DNA of 64,000 nucleotides. Origin: Legionella septentrionalis (lineage in GTDB: Bacteria > Pseudomonadota > Gammaproteobacteria > Legionellales > Legionellaceae). The position numbers and the translations under genes were made by a program. The DNA lies in NCBI RefSeq assembly GCF_003989745.1, contig NZ_RZGS01000006.1, positions 25,698 to 89,697 on the forward strand. The letters run 5' to 3'. A model generated the notes under the pieces. That model ran no database searches. It was not told the origin of the DNA and saw only the letters and a program-made list of their open reading frames with translations. Shown one piece after another: positions 1 through 7,852 of this stretch (within the stretch, counting starts at the first letter, position 1; every line of letters begins with the position of its first letter).

Positions 1-1045
1 GCATTTGTTTACGGTAGTCGCAAATAACTTTTTTTGCTTGTAGGGAACGACGCCAGCGGATGTAATTATCAAGTTCGCAGTCAATCAGTTTTTCAGCTTG
101 CATGGCTGCACTTTTACGCTCATCCATTCCTTTTTCTGTCATTTTTTGCAAGTCATCAATATTAAACAAATGAACGCCCGCTATCTCGCATACATCAGCT
201 TCAATATCTCTTGGTACAGCTAAATCCAAGAAAAACATGGGGGCTTCATTGCGCTGCTGCATGGTATGCTCGACCAGGCTTTTGGTAATAAAAGGCAGTG
301 GGCAGGCCGTAGCGGTTACAACAACGTCGGCTTGCGCCAAGTAGTGCGGGATATCGCCAATTGTTAATGATTTGCCTGCAAATGCATCGGCCAACTGTTT
401 TGCATTTTCAGGATTGCGACTGGCTACCAGGAATTGGGTTACTCCTGCATTATGCAAGTATTTTGCTACCAAGGAACTGGTTTCGCCAGAGCCAATAAGT
501 AATACCTTTAGGGAAGATAGCTCGGTAAAAAGTTGGCCAATTTTCTGGACGGCGGCAAAAGCAACTGAAACTGGGTTATTGCCGATGCCACTGCGGGTTC
601 TAATGCGTTTACTTGCCCGAAAAACGTATTGAAACACCTGGCGCAAATTATGTTTAACAGTTCCTGCACGGCAAGCTTGTTGATAAGCTTGTTTCATTTG
701 CCCCAGTATTTGCGGTTCCCCGAGCATCATCGAATCCAAACCGCTTGCTACCCGAAACGTATGTTGTAAGCCTTGGCGCCCATGGTGACTATAGAAAAAG
801 GGTTTAATGAATTCGGGTGAGAGTTGGCGGCTTTTTGCAAGCCAGGGAAGAATACCATCCGGATGGGCTGCGTCGCAATAAATTTCCAGGCGGTTGCAGG
901 TAGATAAAATAACCGCTTCATTTACTGAAGGCAAATCCACAAGCTCGCCCAGCAAGGTATCTTGCATGGCAAGCGGCAGTGCGATTTTTTCACGCACGTC
1001 GAGAGGGGCAGTCTTATGATTGAGTCCGCAGGCAACAAACACCAT
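1..1045 (-). CDS. hemA: Glutamyl-tRNA reductase, N-terminal ~348 residues (gene runs off the left edge)
   Basis: Reduces glutamyl-tRNA(Glu) to glutamate-1-semialdehyde with NADPH, the first committed step of C5-pathway haem synthesis in the cytoplasm. Reading back from the ATG at 1045 gives MVFVACGLNHKTAPLDVREK, then STCNRLEIY with the catalytic Cys at residue 50 as in the E. coli enzyme. A Rossmann segment follows (VLLIGSGETS, around residue 180), then FFLDLAVPRDIE. Family members are about 420 aa, so the C-terminal dimerisation part is missing because of the window edge. No strong ribosome site is visible before the ATG. It is divergent from the small gene at 1318. Identity is secure; only the start is slightly uncertain. 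Confidence 0.95.
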   Translation of the reverse strand, partial: MVFVACGLNHKTAPLDVREKIALPLAMQDTLLGELVDLPSVNEAVILSTCNRLEIYCDAAHPDGILPWLAKSRQLSPEFIKPFFYSHHGRQGLQHTFRVASGLDSMMLGEPQILGQMKQAYQQACRAGTVKHNLRQVFQYVFRASKRIRTRSGIGNNPVSVAFAAVQKIGQLFTELSSLKVLLIGSGETSSLVAKYLHNAGVTQFLVASRNPENAKQLADAFAGKSLTIGDIPHYLAQADVVVTATACPLPFITKSLVEHTMQQRNEAPMFFLDLAVPRDIEADVCEIAGVHLFNIDDLQKMTEKGMDERKSAAMQAEKLIDCELDNYIRWRRSLQAKKVICDYRKQM

Positions 1046-1317
1046 ATCAGGAGAATGAAGGGATAACTGTCAATAGGATAAATTGTAACCTATTACAGGT
1101 AAAATTTATAGATTTATTACTGGCTGCGGGATAAATGCGTCCAATGCCAAAGGTTACTTTGTCTTCGCTATTGCTGTAAGTCAATCCAGTGAGGATTAAT
1201 CTGGCTTTACTGGTTTTTTGTCATAATATTTATTCCAATTTCTAAAGTCTTATAAGTTGCCGCCGTTAAATGAATTAAACACTTTTTACAGGCTTGATTT
1301 CCTGATAGGAGAGTGAA

Positions 1318-1611
1318 ATGGAAATAATTTTCCAGGGCAAGTTTGAGAATGAGGAAGCAGCTGAGAGCATTTTAAGCGTTATAAAATTGTTTAAAGACCG
1401 TTACCGCATTAAGCAATTTCGCGAAATTCATCTAACCGTTACGCTTTTGGATGAGCAGGGCGATGATGTAGAGCTTGTGGATAGTGAGACAGGGGAAGTT
1501 TATCGATTTTTTGAAGTACATCGTGAAAATTATGAGTTGAGTAGACGTCCTTCCTTGCCCGTGTTGAAATTGGTGGTTGATAACACGCGAGGGGAAAATT
1601 CTGGTGGTTAA
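1318..1611 (+). CDS. Small conserved-looking protein of unknown function, 97 aa
   Basis: I do not recognise a family. The protein starts MEIIFQGKFENEEAAES and looks soluble, acidic, mixed alpha/beta, with no signal peptide or membrane segment. A good ribosome site (AGGAG, about 7 bases before the ATG) supports the start. Its last 8 bases overlap the likely GTG start of the M50 protease gene, so the two are probably co-transcribed and translationally coupled. That suggests, but does not show, a role linked to the protease, for example as an accessory factor. Confidence 0.75.
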   Translation: MEIIFQGKFENEEAAESILSVIKLFKDRYRIKQFREIHLTVTLLDEQGDDVELVDSETGEVYRFFEVHRENYELSRRPSLPVLKLVVDNTRGENSGG

Positions 1612-2677
1612 ATCGGTTATTGCGATTGTCTTGAGTTTGGTGTTGGTCATTGGCTTGCACGAGTTGGGGCATGCACTCGCTGCGCGCCTATTCGGGGTAA
1701 AAATAAAACGGATTTCGATTGGTTTTGGCAGACCTTTACTTAAATGGCACGCTAAAAATGGATGCGAATGGATATGGGCGTTATGGCCGCTTGGGGGCTA
1801 CGTGCAATTGCTCAATTCGCGTATTGAGCCAGTATCTACCAAAGATTATACCGTTTGTTTTGATAGGAAACCCGTTTGGATGCGTATTATTGTCCTTTTG
1901 GCAGGCGCGATGGTAAATTTACTCATTGCCTGGCTGGCTTTGTTAGTTATTTTCATGATGGGATTTCAGCGGGTTTCACCTGTGGTTGCTGAAGTGCACC
2001 CCGCCAGCATGGCCGCCGCTGCAGGCATACAAGCTGGCGACCAATTCATTGCCATCGCTGGCAAGGAAGTGTTTTCCTGGCGTGATGCAGGCATGAGATT
2101 CATCATGGTTTTAGGTAAAAAAAATGTGCCTGTTATTCTTGAAGATAAACAAGGGGATAGACGCCAAGTGATTATGAACCTTGCGCACTGGCATTATGTG
2201 CGCGGATCCAATGCATTGTTGAAAGGATTGGGGATAGAAGCTGATATCACCATTCAACCCACGCAAAAAATGGGTTTGCCGTTCCTGCAGGCAGCGAAGG
2301 AGGCTTTTTTAAGCTCGTTTTATACGCTTGCCTTTTATTTGGTTATGCTTAAACAATTGTTATTAGGGATGCTTCCCTTTGCTGCGTTACTAGGACCATT
2401 GGGGCTGTTTACAACCATGATCACGTCATTTGCGCAGGGCATTATTGTCTTTTTATTATTTATCGCAAATTTAAGCCTGGCCGTAGGCCTTGTTAATTTA
2501 TTTCCAATTCCGGGTTTGGATGGAGGGTCCATTATCTATGCTTTGCTGGAAAAAATTCGTGGAAAACCTGTATCTATTGCGCTGGAGATTTTATTACATC
2601 GTTTGGCAATGATTATTTTTTGCGTATTGTTCATCCAGTTAATTTTGAATGATGTCGCCTGCTATCTAGAAAAATAG
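1604..2677 (+). CDS. M50-family (site-2/RseP-like) membrane zinc metalloprotease, 357 aa
   Basis: Intramembrane protease family that cleaves membrane-bound substrates such as anti-sigma factors. The zinc motif HELGH lies in the first membrane helix (residues 19-23 from this start). A single PDZ-like domain follows (about residues 95-190, containing AGIQAGDQF), and the second active-site motif is NLFPIPGLDGG in a C-terminal helix. I chose the GTG at 1604 because GAGGGG lies 9 bases upstream; a TTG at 1577 would add nine residues. E. coli RseP is longer (about 450 aa) and has two PDZ domains, so this is a shorter relative and probably not the classical rseP, which usually sits beside dxr/bamA. 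Substrate unknown. Confidence 0.85.
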   Translation: MVKSVIAIVLSLVLVIGLHELGHALAARLFGVKIKRISIGFGRPLLKWHAKNGCEWIWALWPLGGYVQLLNSRIEPVSTKDYTVCFDRKPVWMRIIVLLAGAMVNLLIAWLALLVIFMMGFQRVSPVVAEVHPASMAAAAGIQAGDQFIAIAGKEVFSWRDAGMRFIMVLGKKNVPVILEDKQGDRRQVIMNLAHWHYVRGSNALLKGLGIEADITIQPTQKMGLPFLQAAKEAFLSSFYTLAFYLVMLKQLLLGMLPFAALLGPLGLFTTMITSFAQGIIVFLLFIANLSLAVGLVNLFPIPGLDGGSIIYALLEKIRGKPVSIALEILLHRLAMIIFCVLFIQLILNDVACYLEK

Positions 2678-2679
2678 CG

Positions 2680-2713
2680 AGGCGGTTTGTTAGGTTTCTA
2701 ACAAAAGCCGCCT
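2680..2713. terminator. Imperfect hairpin between convergent genes
   Basis: Arms AGGCGG-TTTGTTAG (2680-2693) and CTAACAAA-AA-GCCGCCT (2698-2713) pair with a small bulge and a four-base loop. It sits just after the M50 protease stop and just before the stop of the opposing gene, so it could end transcription from both sides. There is no clear T-run. Confidence 0.5.
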
Positions 2714-2721
2714 GGCAGCGA

Positions 2722-3618
2722 TTAGCAGCTAGAGCTAGGCAAGCGGCTGGGGTGCGGTTCTTGTTGCGCATTTCGGGTAAGCTCCCTGACGCGCCTTTCT
2801 TGCCATTGTCCCAAAGAAGCTGCGGCCAAAGTTATATTATTTTTGCTTATAAATTCGGCTGCTAGGCAGGGAGCATAAAACTCTACATTTCTATCTTCAA
2901 AGTTATAGTTAAGAGCTTGCAAGATAAAATCCGGCGTGTATTCATGATTGCAATAAATGGGTACAGTGTTGTTGTCAAAACAAGATTCAATTGGTTTTCC
3001 ATTTTTAAACAAAACTGAAGCATGTTCCGCATTTAGTGTTTCTTTTAGGTATCCCATTGTTGTTTCTTTAAATACGTGTACTTTGCTTTCTGCGTTTTTT
3101 CCAATAAAACCAAGCACATTTACCTCGGGAAGGAAAAAGCTTAAAAGGCGTGCGGGAGAATTAAAATAAGTACCATCTTTTACATTAACGAATTCATTCG
3201 CGGTAAAACATGCGCTTAAAACAATATTGGCCACTTCACATTGCGTATAAGTTTCCACACGCCGCACGAATTCCACGAAATTGGCTGTTGCTTCCAATTC
3301 GGAATTTGCATCACGTCTTCCCGAAAAAAGCCAACCTGAAGCACCATGTGCTGAAAGCCATATGGTCAGTGATTTGTTCTTTAAGGTTACTGGTTTGATG
3401 GCTGCCGAGAATTCGGTGTCTTCGCTGTTAAAAAAGAGGGGTTTTTTATTGATGATCCCGTAACCTAGCTCATCACGTACCATGGATTCTGCATCCTTAA
3501 ATCCTATCGCATGCGAGCCTTCATCATAAGGGGATAAAACAATTAGGGCTGCCGGTTTGTTCTTGTTTGTTAATCCTGCCTGTTTCGGTTTCAACAATGC
3601 GTTAATTGTTTGATTCAT
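2722..3618 (-). CDS. Unknown protein with clan CD (CHAT/caspase-like) cysteine peptidase signature, 298 aa
   Basis: Two motifs are spaced as in CHAT and caspase-like clan CD peptidases: a hydrophobic strand ending in His-Gly (LTIWLSAHGASGWLF, H91-G92) and a second hydrophobic strand ending in Ser-Ala-Cys (ANIVLSACFTANEF, C137). The N-terminal strand PAALIVLSPYDEGSHAIG also fits the fold. No signal peptide or membrane helix is seen. The Cys-rich C-terminal half (residues 200-298) is unassigned, and the tail is Ser/Pro-rich, ending in SSSC. The ATG has no clear ribosome site and lies in AT-rich DNA. It is divergent from a small membrane protein gene. A secreted effector is possible but unproven; a protein that has lost activity cannot be excluded. 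Confidence 0.7.
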   Translation of the reverse strand: MNQTINALLKPKQAGLTNKNKPAALIVLSPYDEGSHAIGFKDAESMVRDELGYGIINKKPLFFNSEDTEFSAAIKPVTLKNKSLTIWLSAHGASGWLFSGRRDANSELEATANFVEFVRRVETYTQCEVANIVLSACFTANEFVNVKDGTYFNSPARLLSFFLPEVNVLGFIGKNAESKVHVFKETTMGYLKETLNAEHASVLFKNGKPIESCFDNNTVPIYCNHEYTPDFILQALNYNFEDRNVEFYAPCLAAEFISKNNITLAAASLGQWQERRVRELTRNAQQEPHPSRLPSSSC

Positions 3619-3668
3619 TTGAATATTTTTATTTGGGTGGTTGAGGATTTTTTATTTTAATCCACTTT

Positions 3669-3687
3669 GCTTAATAAATTATTAAGC
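3669..3687. promoter_or_regulatory. Perfect AT-rich palindrome, possible operator
   Basis: GCTTAATAA, one central A, then TTATTAAGC: two perfect 9-base arms. It lies in the 201-base AT-rich gap between two divergent genes, 51 bases upstream of the minus-strand start. The TTAAT half-sites recall PmrA-type boxes of Legionella, but those are described as direct repeats, so any link is speculative. Confidence 0.4.
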
Positions 3688-3760
3688 TTTAAGTTTTTAT
3701 GCCAAATAGTTTATTTTTAAATAGGTTATCTTTTTTCTAAAAGACTAACAATTAATCATG

Positions 3761-3789
3761 TTGTAAAATAATTTATTCTTTGTTATAAA
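3761..3789 (+). promoter_or_regulatory. Sigma-70-like promoter for the small membrane protein gene
   Basis: -35 TTGTAA (3761-3766), 17-base spacer, -10 TATAAA (3784-3789), about 30 bases before the ATG at 3820. The spacing is ideal, but in such AT-rich DNA chance matches are common. Confidence 0.45.
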
Positions 3790-3819
3790 ATAATACTGTT
3801 TTACTATTAATTTAATATC

Positions 3820-4281
3820 ATGAAAACTTCCACCAGTTCTCTTCAGTCTGCCAGTTATGAACTTAATGACGCACGCTCTTCTTCCAATGCAGTCGATGCC
3901 GAGGATTTATTATTTACCCTGAAATTCATTCCAAGAGTTTTGTTAAATTCTGTGAAATTTGGAGCATGCGGCATGTTATTAGGTTGGGGGTGTGCTTATA
4001 ATTTTGCTGAGCTTTGGAAAAGTTTCCTTACCAAACATAGTCAATCTGTTCATGGTTTAGAAGATTATGTGCCCGATGACCAGCGTTTTTTACATATGTC
4101 TCGTAATCAGCATTTTAATCAAGTTACACCTTCCATAGCGAGTATCGCACCTACTGTGGGATTAATAGTGGGGGCGGGTTTTGGTATATGGTATGGAGCA
4201 AGTAAAAAAACAGCTGAGTTTATGGAAGACTTAAATGCCGATCGTGCCGAAAGAAAAAATATAAGCGGCAATTTAGTTTAA
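3820..4281 (+). CDS. Small unknown membrane protein, 153 aa
   Basis: No family recognised. The Ser-rich N-terminus (about 30 residues) is followed by a hydrophobic, Gly/Cys-containing segment (around residues 44-62), a polar loop, and a second strongly hydrophobic Gly-rich segment (around residues 108-126, GLIVGAGFGIWYG). The charged tail runs to the end. This fits a two-pass inner-membrane protein with both ends on the same side. The ATG lacks a clear ribosome site but is preceded by a plausible promoter. It shares its upstream region with the divergent clan CD-like gene, so the two may be regulated together. Confidence 0.65.
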   Translation: MKTSTSSLQSASYELNDARSSSNAVDAEDLLFTLKFIPRVLLNSVKFGACGMLLGWGCAYNFAELWKSFLTKHSQSVHGLEDYVPDDQRFLHMSRNQHFNQVTPSIASIAPTVGLIVGAGFGIWYGASKKTAEFMEDLNADRAERKNISGNLV

Positions 4282-4332
4282 TGATTTAAATTAAGCAGAA
4301 CCAACTATTATTGTAAACGGTGAATGAAACAA

Positions 4333-5034
4333 TCAGTTTAGAACAGCACGCGCACAACACCAAACGTCAACTTGCTCGACTCCTTGTTTTTTTAACGCTC
4401 GTGCTAATTCATTTGCAGTACTGCCTGTGGTTAACAAGTCATCGACCAGTGTCACATGTTTATACTGAATGGCTTTCACCATAAACGCACCGCGAATGTT
4501 CTTCTGTCGTTGTTTGCTATTTAAGCTGGCTTGCGCGGCAGTTTCTTTTATTTTTCTACATAAATCTAGCTCATACGGTATTTGCAGGCGTTTAGACAAA
4601 CGTTTGGTTAACTCAACCGCCTGGTTGAATCCTCGCATGCGAAGGCGCGCAGTACTCATAGGCACAGGCAACAAACATTGCGAATCGGTCATGCGGCGGG
4701 GAATCTTTTCCAGCATCAACTCAGTAAAAAGCGTGGCGAGATAAAGTCCTTCGCGGTATTTAAATTCATGCAGCAAGGTACGCAGTGGTTCTTCAAAATG
4801 GTAAGCAGCGACAGCTTCATCAAAATAAGGTTTTTGTTTGCAGCAATATCCGCAAATTAAAAAGGTATCTTCACCCTGCAGCGGCAGCGCGCAAAGTTGA
4901 CATGCCTGTTTTATTGGCTGTAATAGCTTAATGCAGTCATTGCAAACTGCAAAAGCACCATAATGATAATGATTGCAGAGTGTGCAAATAGAAGGTAATC
5001 GCAGAATTTGTGTTATACTTTTCCTTTTTTGCAT
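4333..5034 (-). CDS. comF: ComF-family phosphoribosyltransferase-like protein, 233 aa
   Basis: ComF proteins are linked to DNA uptake in naturally competent bacteria, and Legionella is competent. The N-terminal zinc-finger-like part has paired cysteines (CTLC, CNDC, CQLC, CGYC). The phosphoribosyltransferase-type domain follows, with CLLPVPMSTARLRMRGFNQA and the PRPP-loop sequence VTLVDDLLTTGSTANE near the C-terminus. I start at the ATG at 5034 (MQKRKSITQ), which matches the usual ComF beginning; a longer reading to 5178 would run through the bioC start and has an atypical N-terminus. It is divergent from bioC with only 33 bases between starts, so their promoters overlap. Confidence 0.88.
   Translation of the reverse strand: MQKRKSITQILRLPSICTLCNHYHYGAFAVCNDCIKLLQPIKQACQLCALPLQGEDTFLICGYCCKQKPYFDEAVAAYHFEEPLRTLLHEFKYREGLYLATLFTELMLEKIPRRMTDSQCLLPVPMSTARLRMRGFNQAVELTKRLSKRLQIPYELDLCRKIKETAAQASLNSKQRQKNIRGAFMVKAIQYKHVTLVDDLLTTGSTANELARALKKQGVEQVDVWCCARAVLN
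5011..5019 (+). promoter_or_regulatory. Extended -10 promoter for bioC, inside the comF start
   Basis: TG-T-TATACT is an extended -10 element with no good -35. It lies within the first codons of comF on the other strand, leaving a leader of about 45 bases before the bioC ATG. Transcription from here would run against comF initiation. Confidence 0.4.
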
Positions 5035-5067
5035 GCGGGCTGAAGCTCTTATTCCATTTGGTTCATC

Positions 5068-5931
5068 ATGAATATAAAAACCGAAATTTGCAATGCATTT
5101 AATACCCATGCAGCAGAGTACGAAGAGCATGCCAAGGTGCAACTGGAAATAGGCGAGCGTCTTTTTGCCCGCCTCCAATACCTTAAGGTTCAGCCGCGCT
5201 ATGTTCTTGATTTAGGTTGCGGGACAGGTTTTTTTTCACAAAAATTAAAACAATATTATCCTGCTGCCCACGTCATCGGTTTAGATTTGGCTCATGCAAT
5301 GCTTTTGCAGGCAAAGAAAAAACAACGCTTCTGGAAAAAATGGCCTTTAGTGACAGGGGACATGACGGCATTACCGTTTGCAGCAAATTTATTTGATTTG
5401 GTTTTTGCCAATCAAGTGGTGCATTGGTCGCAACCCTTGTCTGCTGTTTTTGCTGAATTAAGTCGGATAATGAAACCTGATGGCTGTTTGATGTTCACCA
5501 CATTGGGCCCGGATACTTTTCTAGAGCTACGCCAGGCTTGGTCTGTGGTAGATCATCATGCGCATACAAATGAATTTACTGATATGCATGATCTCGGCGA
5601 TTTATTGCTAGCAGAACATTTTCTGGATCCAGTGGTGGATATGGAAAAATTAACCATGCACTATTCAACTTTGCCGCAGCTTGTAAATGCATTGAAATCG
5701 CAAGGCGTGCGCAACATTAATTCTTCCCGCAACCGTGGTTTAACTGGAAAGAAAACCTGGCAGAAATTTACTGCTGCAATGGGAAATCTGCGTACAACCA
5801 TGGGAAAATATCCATTAACTTATGAAGTAGTTTATGGTCATGCTTGGAAAGGAGCTGGGCGGCGAATCGGGACGGGCACGGAAACTTTAATTTCTGTCGA
5901 TAGTTTGCGTAAAAAACTTGAAAAAAATTAA
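5068..5931 (+). CDS. bioC: Malonyl-ACP O-methyltransferase BioC, 287 aa
   Basis: Methylates malonyl-ACP with S-adenosylmethionine so that the fatty acid machinery can build the pimeloyl chain of biotin; cytoplasmic. The class I methyltransferase motif I is VLDLGCGTGFFS (residues 46-57), followed by VIGLDLAHAML and DMTALPFAANLFDLVFANQV, then the BioC-type segment MFTTLGPDTFLELRQAW. Length fits the family (about 250-290 aa). The ribosome site is weak. No other bio genes are in the window, so biotin genes appear scattered. Confidence 0.88.
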   Translation: MNIKTEICNAFNTHAAEYEEHAKVQLEIGERLFARLQYLKVQPRYVLDLGCGTGFFSQKLKQYYPAAHVIGLDLAHAMLLQAKKKQRFWKKWPLVTGDMTALPFAANLFDLVFANQVVHWSQPLSAVFAELSRIMKPDGCLMFTTLGPDTFLELRQAWSVVDHHAHTNEFTDMHDLGDLLLAEHFLDPVVDMEKLTMHYSTLPQLVNALKSQGVRNINSSRNRGLTGKKTWQKFTAAMGNLRTTMGKYPLTYEVVYGHAWKGAGRRIGTGTETLISVDSLRKKLEKN

Positions 5932-6023
5932 CTATTACTGAATGAAGATAGACAGAAATTCATCTTTTATAAAATTTTGCATTATCATAAATAAAAACTG
6001 CGGATTATTACTTAAGGAGCATC

Positions 6024-6842
6024 ATGGAATTTGTCAGCCGTTATGTTGCGCATCAGCCAGACGAACAAGGCCTGGTGAGTTATTCCGCAAACGAGCATCG
6101 CGTATGGCAAATATTGTTTGAGCGACAATGCAAGTTGTTGCCCGGTAGAGCTTGCGATGAATTTTTATTGGGTCTGGAGAATTTGGGCTTAACTGCTACT
6201 CAAATCCCGCAATTACCTGAGGTTAGTGCGCGGCTTAAAGCACTAACTGGTTGGGAAGTGGCTCCTGTAGCGGCTTTAATTTCAGCGCGGGAATTTTTTG
6301 AATTGCTGGCTGACCGCCGTTTTCCCGCGGCTACTTTTATTCGTTCCGAAGAAGAATTGAATTATGTAAAAGAGCCCGACATATTTCATGAATTATTCGG
6401 CCACTGCCCCATGTTAACTAATCCTGTTTATGCCGATTTTGTGCATAATTATGCGCGTAAGGTATTGGAATTCCCCGAATGCGAATGGGCATTGCTGCAA
6501 CGTTTATTTTGGTTTACCGTGGAATTTGGTTTAATCCTTACGGAAAAAGGAATGCGGGCTTATGGAGGCGGAATCCTATCTTCCATCAGCGAGACTGTTT
6601 ACAGTGTTGAGAGCGATGTCCCTCTCCGAGTTTTATTCGATCCAGTTGCTGGATTCCGTATGCCTTACCGCATTGACATGTTGCAGCCCGTGTACTTTGT
6701 TATACGCAGTTATGAAGAATTGTATGCTTTTGTTATGTCCGATGTTAAGGAATTAATTCAGCGAGCAAGAACACTTGGAGAATATCCACCCTTTTTTCCA
6801 GTAACTGCAGGGAATCCAAATATTCATATCCACGCTTGTTGA
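6024..6842 (+). CDS. phhA: Phenylalanine 4-hydroxylase, 272 aa
   Basis: Iron- and pterin-dependent monooxygenase that converts phenylalanine to tyrosine; in Legionella this feeds the pathway that also yields homogentisate and pyomelanin. The iron ligands are visible: FHELFGHCP gives H122 and H127, and FTVEFGL gives E167. The protein has the short bacterial form (catalytic domain only). AAGGAG lies 6-7 bases before the ATG. It stands alone between bioC and letA, with a 92-base AT-rich gap upstream. No pterin dehydratase gene (phhB) follows it. Confidence 0.95.
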   Translation: MEFVSRYVAHQPDEQGLVSYSANEHRVWQILFERQCKLLPGRACDEFLLGLENLGLTATQIPQLPEVSARLKALTGWEVAPVAALISAREFFELLADRRFPAATFIRSEEELNYVKEPDIFHELFGHCPMLTNPVYADFVHNYARKVLEFPECEWALLQRLFWFTVEFGLILTEKGMRAYGGGILSSISETVYSVESDVPLRVLFDPVAGFRMPYRIDMLQPVYFVIRSYEELYAFVMSDVKELIQRARTLGEYPPFFPVTAGNPNIHIHAC

Positions 6843-6964
6843 TTTTTATAAGGGGTTCATGCTGCTGCATTTCCAATGGCATTCCCATTGTAATGATTGG
6901 TTTCTCTTGTTAATATCGTTTCACCTTTGTGTTCATTGGCTATGTCTTGTCAAGGAGCATCCCT

Positions 6965-7624
6965 TTGATAAAAGTTCTAATTGTTGATGACCATGCTTTG
7001 GTGCGAATGGGCATTCGACGATTATTGGAAGATATGTCCGATATGGAAGTTGTCGGTGAAGCCGAAAGCGGTGAGGTAGCTTTAACTTTAGTCAAAGCAA
7101 AGCAGCCAGATGTCGTCTTGTTGGATATGAAGATGCCTGGTATTGATGGTTGGGAGGTAACCCGACGGTTGAAGAAATCCCACCCTCAAGTAAAAGTCAT
7201 TGCGGTCACTGCCGTATATACTGAACCTTTGCCGGCACGAGTTCTGCAGTTGGGCGCCATGGGTTATTTAACCAAGGAATCCGGTGCAGAGGAAATGGCA
7301 GCTGCCATTCGGAAGGTATATAAAGGTGAAAAATATCTAAGTGCAGAAATTGCACAAAAAATGGCGATTAATAGTTTGCAGGCGCCTCATGAATCCCCGT
7401 TTGATTTATTGTCTGAACGTGAAATGCAAGTGATGCTCATGATAACGCGCGGCATGACGGCACAGGAGATTGCCGATCGGCTATTTTTAAGCAGTAAAAC
7501 CATCAACGGTTACCGCTATCGTATGTTTGAAAAACTGGGTATCAAGAATGATGTGGAATTGACCTATTTGGCAATGAAGCATGGCGTGATTGAAAACCCT
7601 AGCGAATCAACGCAAGAAAGTTAA
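6965..7624 (+). CDS. letA: Response regulator LetA (GacA/UvrY type), 219 aa, TTG start
   Basis: Two-component regulator that, when phosphorylated by the LetS/GacS sensor, turns on small RNAs titrating CsrA; in Legionella it drives the switch to the transmissive phase. The receiver domain (1-120) has the acidic pocket D8-D9, phospho-acceptor D54 in LLDMKMPG, and K107-type KES. The LuxR/NarL helix-turn-helix is at about 150-205 (LSEREMQVMLMITRGMTAQE). I place the start at TTG 6965, because AAGGAG lies 7 bases upstream and it gives the expected MIKVLIVDDH N-terminus; a GTG at 6929 adds 12 unlikely residues. It is followed by uvrC, the order seen for gacA/uvrY in many gammaproteobacteria. Confidence 0.92.
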   Translation: MIKVLIVDDHALVRMGIRRLLEDMSDMEVVGEAESGEVALTLVKAKQPDVVLLDMKMPGIDGWEVTRRLKKSHPQVKVIAVTAVYTEPLPARVLQLGAMGYLTKESGAEEMAAAIRKVYKGEKYLSAEIAQKMAINSLQAPHESPFDLLSEREMQVMLMITRGMTAQEIADRLFLSSKTINGYRYRMFEKLGIKNDVELTYLAMKHGVIENPSESTQES

Positions 7625-7778
7625 CTTTTTCTGCCTTATAATTAAGATATAAACTAATTCAGTTGGCCAGGATGAATCTAAGGTATGCTTCGCGGCGCCT
7701 TCTTTGTTGCAATTAGCGCAATTTTGTTTGATATTGCATGCCAATTATACAAAGTGCAACATAAAGTGCATCGTCGTG

Positions 7779-7784
7779 TATAAT
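7779..7784 (+). promoter_or_regulatory. Probable -10 box of a uvrC promoter
   Basis: A perfect TATAAT lies 69 bases before the uvrC ATG in the 228-base gap after letA. There is no good -35. Just upstream, AAAGTGCA occurs twice (7751-7758 and 7763-7770), 12 bases apart, which could be a regulator site. It suggests uvrC can be transcribed independently of letA. Confidence 0.4.
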
Positions 7785-7852
7785 AAAAAGCCATGTCATC
7801 TTAGGCACTGTATGACTGAATCCACCACAGAATGATGTACCTTTGATTACCA

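Noticed and set aside
372..632. Plus-strand frame inside hemA
   Set aside because: It is antisense to the conserved hemA coding sequence and has no family similarity or ribosome site.
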